From contig NZ_BMRI01000016.1 in NCBI RefSeq assembly GCF_014648555.1, positions 35,754 to 99,753 of the forward strand: a stretch of DNA of 64,000 nucleotides, in the 5' to 3' direction. Made by a program: the position numbers and the translations under genes. The notes beneath the pieces were generated by a model. The model ran no database searches. It worked only from the letters and a program-made list of their open reading frames with translations, and had not been told where the DNA came from. The DNA is from Kitasatospora griseola. GTDB taxonomy: Bacteria > Actinomycetota > Actinomycetes > Streptomycetales > Streptomycetaceae. Shown one piece after another: positions 59,423 through 64,000 of the stretch; the stretch's first letter is position 1, and the number at the start of each line of letters is the position of its first letter.

Positions 59423-61050
59423 CGGGCGCCGGCCGCGAGGTTCAGCGCGCCGAGGTGGCGCTCGCGCAGCAGGACCTTGCGGACCTTGCCGGTCGGGCCG
59501 AGCGGGATGTCCGCGTCGTCGACCACCAGGACCGAGCGGACGGTGGCGGCGGTGTGCTCGTCGAGCGCGGCGACCACCTCCTCGGTGCGGTCGACGGCCG
59601 GGTCGGCGCCGGCCGCGAGGAGCAGCAGCACGTCGGTGACCACCCGGTCGCCGTCCTTCACCGCGACGACCGTGCAGTCCTGCACGCCGGGGACGTCGGC
59701 CAGCACCCGTTCCTCGGACATCGCGGTGTACAGCCGCCGGCCGCCGCCGAGGTCGACCGAGTCGACCAGCCGGTCGACGTGGTAGTAGTAGCCCTCCTCG
59801 TCCCGGTACATCAGGTCGCCGGTGAGGAAGCGGCCGCGCAGCCGGGTGCGGTAGGTGGTGACCGAGTCGTTCCAGTAGCCGGGCGCCAGGGTCGGGGAGG
59901 CGGTGGCGAGTTCGCCGACCTCGCCGGGGCCGAGCGGCTCGCCGTCCGGGCCGACCACCTCGCAGTCGACGAAGGTGTGCGGACGGCCCACGCAGCGGCC
60001 GTACTTCTCGGTGCCGGGGGCGTGGGTGATGTGGAAGTGCGAGTGGCCCATCTCGGTCGAGCCCAGGCCGTCGACGAACACCGAGCCCGGCAGGCGGACG
60101 CGGCCCTCGCGGGTGACGGTCTCGCGCGAACCCTGGGCGATCAGGCGGCGGATGTGCGCCTCGTGCGCGCAGTCGCCGGTGTTCCACCACAGGCCGACCG
60201 AGGACAGGTCGCGGGCGGACAGGTCCTGCCGGGCCAGGTCGGCCCACGTGGTGGCGAAGCCGAACACGCTCTGCGGCCGCCAGCGCTCGATCGCCGCCGG
60301 CACGGCCGGGCCGGTCTGCTGCGAGATCAGGTGCAGTTGGGAGTCGAAGCTGAGCGCCAGGTTGAGCGCGATCAGCGTGGCGGCGTGCGCGGCGGGCAGC
60401 ACGCTGAGCACCCGGTCGATGCCCTGCGGCCGGGGCAGCGCGGCGCGGTGCCGGATCGACGCGTACAGGCTGGCGTGCGAGTGCACCACCGCCTTGGGCA
60501 TCCCGGTGGTGCCGGAGGAGTGGGTGATCGCGATCGGGTCGTCCGCGTGGTGGCGGTAGGGGGCGGGCGCCGCGTCCGGGGCGGCGGCGCCGAGGTCGGC
60601 GGCGTCGGCGAGCACCGGGGCCGCCGGGTCGTACTCGGCCAGTTCGGCCCGGTGCGCGGGGTCGGTGAGGATGCCGGCGGCGCCGAGCCGGGCGATGTAG
60701 CGGGCCGCGCGCTCGCCCTCCACCCCGGGGTTGAGCAGCGCCGGGATCGCGCCGAGCCGGGTCAGCGCCAGGAAGGACAGCACCTGGTCGGCGGCGGCGC
60801 TCACGTACACCACCACCACGTCCCGCCGGCCGACCCCGAGGGCGTGCAGCGCGGCCGCCCGGGCCCGGACGGCGCGGTCGGCCTCGCGCAGGGTGAGGGC
60901 CTCCCGGGCGGCGCGGCCGTCCACCGGGGTGTCGAAGGTCAGCGCCGGCTCGTCCAGGCCGATGCCCAGGGCGATCCTGCTGGTCAGCACGTTCCCGGCG
61001 CCGACGTCCGGGTCGTTCGCCAGGAGGCTGCGGATGCTGCGGGTGCTCAT
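59419..61050 (-). CDS. Acyl-AMP/CoA ligase (ANL superfamily)
   Basis: 543 aa from ATG 61050 after GGGAGGG. Adenylation motifs: THSSGTTGMPKAVVHSH near residue 180, GLGSTEMGHSH, and DLMYRDEEGYYYHVDRLVDS near residue 420; the C-terminal lysine is in GPTGKVRKVLL. It activates an acid for loading to ACP or CoA. It overlaps the ketosynthase gene by four bases and lies 103 bases below the ketosynthase-like gene. Confidence 0.88.
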   Translation of the reverse strand: MSTRSIRSLLANDPDVGAGNVLTSRIALGIGLDEPALTFDTPVDGRAAREALTLREADRAVRARAAALHALGVGRRDVVVVYVSAAADQVLSFLALTRLGAIPALLNPGVEGERAARYIARLGAAGILTDPAHRAELAEYDPAAPVLADAADLGAAAPDAAPAPYRHHADDPIAITHSSGTTGMPKAVVHSHASLYASIRHRAALPRPQGIDRVLSVLPAAHAATLIALNLALSFDSQLHLISQQTGPAVPAAIERWRPQSVFGFATTWADLARQDLSARDLSSVGLWWNTGDCAHEAHIRRLIAQGSRETVTREGRVRLPGSVFVDGLGSTEMGHSHFHITHAPGTEKYGRCVGRPHTFVDCEVVGPDGEPLGPGEVGELATASPTLAPGYWNDSVTTYRTRLRGRFLTGDLMYRDEEGYYYHVDRLVDSVDLGGGRRLYTAMSEERVLADVPGVQDCTVVAVKDGDRVVTDVLLLLAAGADPAVDRTEEVVAALDEHTAATVRSVLVVDDADIPLGPTGKVRKVLLRERHLGALNLAAGAR

Positions 61051-61153
61051 GGTGATGGATCCCTCCCATGGTGCTGACCATGCGGGTGCGGTGCGGCGTC
61101 CGGGGACGCGTACGGACGGGGTGTCGGAAAGCGGGGTGCGCGCGGACGAGGGC

Positions 61154-62017
61154 TCAGGCGGTGACCAGGACGGCGGTGGCGTGGCCGGCCTTGCCCCGAG
61201 CGTGTTCGGCGTGGTCGGGCTGCTCGGCGGCGATGACCAGGACCTGGTCGGCGTCGCCGTCCGCGAGCAGCAGGGCGGCCAACTCCAGTGCGTCCGGCGG
61301 GACTTCACCAGGTGCGGCGGCGGTCGCGAGGCTGATCGCGACGACCGGGCCGGTCAGGCCCCAGCGGGCGGCGATGTGCCCGAGGACGGCGTTCGGGTTG
61401 GACTGGAAGAACAGCAGTGGCGGCATCCGATGCCCCGCCGCGCCGGTGTCGATGGCCAGCGCGGTGGCGCGGTCACCCCCGGCGCTGGCAAGCAGCAGGC
61501 CGGTGCGGCGCGGTTCGCCGGGAAACCCGGGCCTGTCGGGTCCGCGAGGTCCGCCGGGCAACTCGGGCTCGCCAGGCTTGTTGGGTGACCCAGGTCCGCC
61601 GGGCGCCCCGGGTTTGCCGGGCTCGCTGGACAACCCGGGTCCACCAGGCAACCCACAGCCCCCGAGGCCGCCGGAGGCGATGGGTCCGCGAGGCTCACCG
61701 GGCTTCGTCCCGGGGCTGCCAGGCAATCCGGGTTCGCCGGGCACGCCAGGCGACCCGCAGTCTCCGGGTGTGCCGGGTGTGCCGGGCAACGCAGGTCCAC
61801 CGGGTTCGCCGGGTTCGCCGGGTTCCCCCGGCTTGTTCGGCTCGATGTGTGCGTTGGGCTCCTCGGCTCCGCCGGGCTCGCCGTAGTGCGCGGCCAGGCA
61901 GCGCTCGGCGACCGCCGCGACCAGTGGGTTGAAGGTCGAGGCCGAGAAGCCGGGCAGCGGGGGCGGCGGCGCGCCGTCGGTCCAGGCCGCGGTGGCGAGC
62001 GTGCGCAGGTGGTTCAT
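61154..62017 (-). CDS. Ketosynthase-like protein with a collagen-like Gly-X-Pro insert
   Basis: 287 aa from ATG 62017. Residues 1-45 and 171-287 match the small ketosynthase-N-terminal-like proteins of actinomycete polyketide clusters ([55 protein letters not shown]). No catalytic Cys-His set is present, so it is probably a structural or chain-length partner of the adjacent ketosynthase, with which it overlaps by four bases. Between the two parts, residues 46-170 are a Gly-X-Y tract rich in GEP, GTP and GLP triplets. Confidence 0.78.
   Translation of the reverse strand: MNHLRTLATAAWTDGAPPPPLPGFSASTFNPLVAAVAERCLAAHYGEPGGAEEPNAHIEPNKPGEPGEPGEPGGPALPGTPGTPGDCGSPGVPGEPGLPGSPGTKPGEPRGPIASGGLGGCGLPGGPGLSSEPGKPGAPGGPGSPNKPGEPELPGGPRGPDRPGFPGEPRRTGLLLASAGGDRATALAIDTGAAGHRMPPLLFFQSNPNAVLGHIAARWGLTGPVVAISLATAAAPGEVPPDALELAALLLADGDADQVLVIAAEQPDHAEHARGKAGHATAVLVTA
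61508..61882 (-). repeat. Collagen-like triplet repeat tract (about 125 codons)
   Basis: Triplets such as [12 protein letters not shown] and [13 protein letters not shown] run in one register and then, after GTK, shift by one residue into [12 protein letters not shown]. At DNA level gggttcgcc-type 9-mers recur. The tract is interrupted by [18 protein letters not shown] and GLSSE. Codon third positions are more mixed than in flanking sequence. Confidence 0.85.
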
Positions 62018-63120
62018 GCGGCGGCCACCAGGAGTGCGGTGTTCGCGCCGCCGAACGCCGAGTTGAGGCTCAGCGCGTAGCGGGGACGGGCGTCCTCGCG
62101 CGGCCCGGCCAGCACCAGGTTCAGCCCGATCTCCGGGTCCGGTCCCAGCCAGCCGGCGTTCACCGGCAGCCGCCCGCTGCCCAACGCGCCGATGGTGACG
62201 GCGAGTTCGAGCAGCGCGGAGGCCTCCAGGGCGTGCCCGTGGACGGACTTGCTGGAGCTGACCGGCAATCCGGCCAGCGCCTCGCCGAACACCTCGCGCA
62301 GCGCCCGCGCCTCCGCCAGGTCGGACATCGGCGAACCGGTGCCGTTGGCGTTGACGTAGCCCACCTCGGCCGGGGCGACCCCCGCCCGGGCCAGCGCGGA
62401 CCGGGCCGCCCGGGCCACGCCCGCGCCGTCCGGCCGCGGCCGGCACACGTGGTGCGCGTCCCCGGAGCGGCCCCAGCCCGCCAGCCGGGCCAGCGGACGG
62501 GCGCCGCGCCCGGCGGCGGCGTCCGCCGCCTCGACCACCACGGCCGCCGCGGCGTCCCCGAGCAGGGTGCCGCTGCGCCCGGTGCTGAACGGCCGCAGCT
62601 CGCCGTCGCGGGCCAGCGCCCGGCCCGCGTCGAAGGCCGCGAAGACGCCCGGCTCCACCAGGTGCCCGGCCGCGACCAGCACCCGGGGGTGCCGGCCGGA
62701 GCCGACCATGGCGGCCGCGTCGGCCACCGCGGTGGCGGCGGCCACGCAGGCGCCGGTGTAGACCCGGGTCACCCCGGCCAGGCCGAGGGCGACGGCGCCC
62801 CTCGACACCTCCTCGGCGACCCCGCGAGTGCGCAGGTCACTGTGCAGGGCGAGCAACAGCGGTGCACCGGCCGGAAGTTCGGACTGCGCGCAGGCGTCGG
62901 CGACGGCGCCGAGCACCGCGTCGGCGAGCGGCGGCGGGTCGGCCAGCAGGGCCGCCCGCCGGGTGCCGCGCCGGGCGACGTCGAAGCGGGCCACCTCGGC
63001 GAAGCCGGCCCCGGCCGTGGCGGTCGCGGCGGCCAGCGGGGCGAGCCCGGCGCCGAAGGCGCTGAGCACCCCGAGGCCGGTGAACACCGGCCGTCCGGCC
63101 GGCGGTGCGCTGCTGCTCAT
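62014..63120 (-). CDS. Beta-ketoacyl synthase with Cys-Asn-His active site
   Basis: 368 aa. The thiolase fold is recognisable (RPVFTGLGVLSAFGAG; LNSAFGGANTALLV). Cys125 lies in YTGACVAAAT and His296 in SVHGHALEAS, but the first His of the usual triad is Asn259 in VNANGTGSPM. Extension enzymes need two His for decarboxylation, so this one may condense without decarboxylation or act on another step. It is the partner of the ketosynthase-like gene downstream. Confidence 0.82.
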   Translation of the reverse strand: MSSSAPPAGRPVFTGLGVLSAFGAGLAPLAAATATAGAGFAEVARFDVARRGTRRAALLADPPPLADAVLGAVADACAQSELPAGAPLLLALHSDLRTRGVAEEVSRGAVALGLAGVTRVYTGACVAAATAVADAAAMVGSGRHPRVLVAAGHLVEPGVFAAFDAGRALARDGELRPFSTGRSGTLLGDAAAAVVVEAADAAAGRGARPLARLAGWGRSGDAHHVCRPRPDGAGVARAARSALARAGVAPAEVGYVNANGTGSPMSDLAEARALREVFGEALAGLPVSSSKSVHGHALEASALLELAVTIGALGSGRLPVNAGWLGPDPEIGLNLVLAGPREDARPRYALSLNSAFGGANTALLVAAA

Positions 63121-63383
63121 GACCGGGCGGCCCCGCCCGGGGAGGGGGCGGCGGCGAGCACGGCCTCGCGCAGCACCGCGACGGCGTCGTCCACCGTGCG
63201 GACGGCGGCGAACTGCTCGTCCGAGAGCTCCAGCTCGATGCCGTAGCGCTGCTCGAACTCGGCGGTCAGCCAGGTGAGTTCGAGCGAGCCGAGGTTCTCG
63301 GGCACGCGGTCCGCGGGCCGCTGCCCGAACGCTGCGAGCATCGCCACGACCTCGGCCCGGTCCGGCAGCACGGTCGTGCTCAC
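63117..63383 (-). CDS. Acyl carrier protein-like, second
   Basis: 88 aa from GTG 63383, overlapping both neighbours by four bases. The carrier Ser is in PENLGSLELTWLTAEFEQRY (about residue 33), a good match to the phosphopantetheine site although the usual Asp before Ser is Gly. It probably carries intermediates for the ketosynthases. Confidence 0.78.
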   Translation of the reverse strand: MSTTVLPDRAEVVAMLAAFGQRPADRVPENLGSLELTWLTAEFEQRYGIELELSDEQFAAVRTVDDAVAVLREAVLAAAPSPGGAARS

Positions 63384-63658
63384 GCGGCGGTGCCGGCGGC
63401 GGCGGTGGAGTCGGCGGCGATCCGGCGGGCCACGTCGGCGGTGAACTGGTCGAGGGTCATCAGCGCGGTGGTCTCCATCTCCTCCACCTCGAACTTGACC
63501 CCGAACTCGTCCTCGACCTGGACCGAGAGCTCGGCGAGCGCCAGCGACTCGAGGTCGAGGCCGGCCGGGCCGAGGTCGGTGTCGCCGGTGACCTCGTCGA
63601 CGTCGTAGTTCATCCCGGCGAGTGCCGCGATGACGAACTCGTGGATGCGCTCCTGCAT
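63380..63658 (-). CDS. Acyl carrier protein, first
   Basis: ATG 63658 follows GAGGAG; 92 aa. The phosphopantetheine Ser is in GPAGLDLESLALAELSVQ (about residue 36), followed by the acidic helix VEDEFGVKFE. A longer frame to 63709 is not supported. It is the first of two ACP genes after the partial ligase gene. Confidence 0.85.
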   Translation of the reverse strand: MQERIHEFVIAALAGMNYDVDEVTGDTDLGPAGLDLESLALAELSVQVEDEFGVKFEVEEMETTALMTLDQFTADVARRIAADSTAAAGTAA

Positions 63659-63716
63659 GGTGTGCTCCTCGTGCTGGGTCGGGGTTCGGAACGGTGTGCG
63701 GTCGATCAAGGCGTGC

Positions 63717-64000
63717 TCAGAGTGCGGCGGCGCGCAGCGCGGCGGTGTCGCGGACGAGCTTGCCGGTGGCGGTGCGGGGCAGCGCCGGGAGGAAGGTGAG
63801 CTGCCGGGGCCGCTTGAAGGCGGCCAACTCGCGGGTCAGCGCCTCGCGGACGGCGTCGGCCCGATCCGCGGTTCCGGCGCTCTCGGTGGCCAGGTAGGCC
63901 TCGATGGCGCCGTCGACGAAGACCACCACGGCCTCGCGGACCTCCGGCAGGGCGGCCAGGGTGTGCTCGACCTCGTTGAGGTCGACCTTGAGGCCGCCGA
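63717..64000 (-). CDS. Acyl-AMP/CoA ligase, C-terminal part, 5' end outside window
   Basis: The visible 94 residues are the mobile C-terminal domain of an ANL-family enzyme: GGLKVDLNEVEHTLAALPEV at the edge, AFKRPRQLTFLPALPRTATG and the lysine in TGKLVRD. It is distinct from the ligase at 59419. It heads the visible part of the operon and would load the first ACP. Confidence 0.82.
   Translation of the reverse strand, partial: GGLKVDLNEVEHTLAALPEVREAVVVFVDGAIEAYLATESAGTADRADAVREALTRELAAFKRPRQLTFLPALPRTATGKLVRDTAALRAAAL

Noticed and set aside
61068-61886. Collagen-like gene on the plus strand
   Set aside because: It is the mirror of the GXP tract in the minus-strand gene; no ribosome site or conserved ends, and the minus strand encodes conserved ketosynthase-like flanks.
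1-64000. Insertion sequences, integrases or prophage genes
   Set aside because: I found no transposase, integrase or phage structural gene and no paired att-like repeats, although the tatC-helY interval looks accessory.

Overview
The window reads as chromosomal DNA of a Streptomyces- or Kitasatospora-like actinomycete. Evidence: very high GC, frequent GTG/TTG starts, many 4-bp stop/start overlaps, a pafC-tatA-tatC block, roadblock/LC7 proteins and a type II polyketide-like cluster. The genus is an inference. A pafC gene is cut by the left edge and an acyl-CoA ligase gene by the right edge.

Layout: (1) 1-2553, the end of a paf-tat operon with a strong terminator. (2) 2614-12442, a hydroxyproline catabolic locus: three-subunit D-hydroxyproline dehydrogenase, DapA-family deaminase, two proline-racemase-family epimerases, an aldehyde dehydrogenase frameshifted by an exact 64-bp tandem duplication, a mu-crystallin-family reductase and a GntR/FCD regulator. 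(3) 12.4-29.1 kb, mixed accessory genes: flavin reductase/HTH pair, ABC exporter with two-component system, TetR gene, NmrA/HxlR pair, a WXG100-like and coiled-coil membrane pair, small paralogues and single enzymes. (4) 29.1-38.5 kb, Xaa-Pro aminopeptidase divergent from an oligopeptide-family ABC transporter, then a GH36 alpha-galactosidase. (5) 38.5-48.4 kb, roadblock/LC7 proteins, an MFS pump, a secreted M6 metalloprotease and an S9 prolyl peptidase. (6) 48.58-48.96 kb, two tandem RNAs built as circularly permuted tRNA modules, i.e. YrlA-type bacterial Y RNAs. (7) helY at 50.0-52.9 kb. (8) 52.9-64.0 kb, a minus-strand biosynthetic operon: ODC-like decarboxylase, pyruvate-dehydrogenase-type E1 pair, PhyH oxygenase, hydroxymandelate-synthase-like enzyme, ketosynthases, ACPs and acyl ligases. 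One ketosynthase-like protein carries a collagen-like Gly-X-Pro insert.

How the parts may work together: a GTGACAT-cored site lies before both hydroxyproline operons, before the GntR gene, and before the M6 and S9 peptidase genes. This predicts one regulon for breaking down hydroxyproline-rich protein (collagen or plant wall glycoprotein) through to 2-oxoglutarate. The 47 kb between tatC and helY, which are adjacent in mycobacteria, looks like accessory DNA. The Y-RNA pair beside a Ski2-like helicase and the collagen-like ketosynthase insert are the most unusual features.
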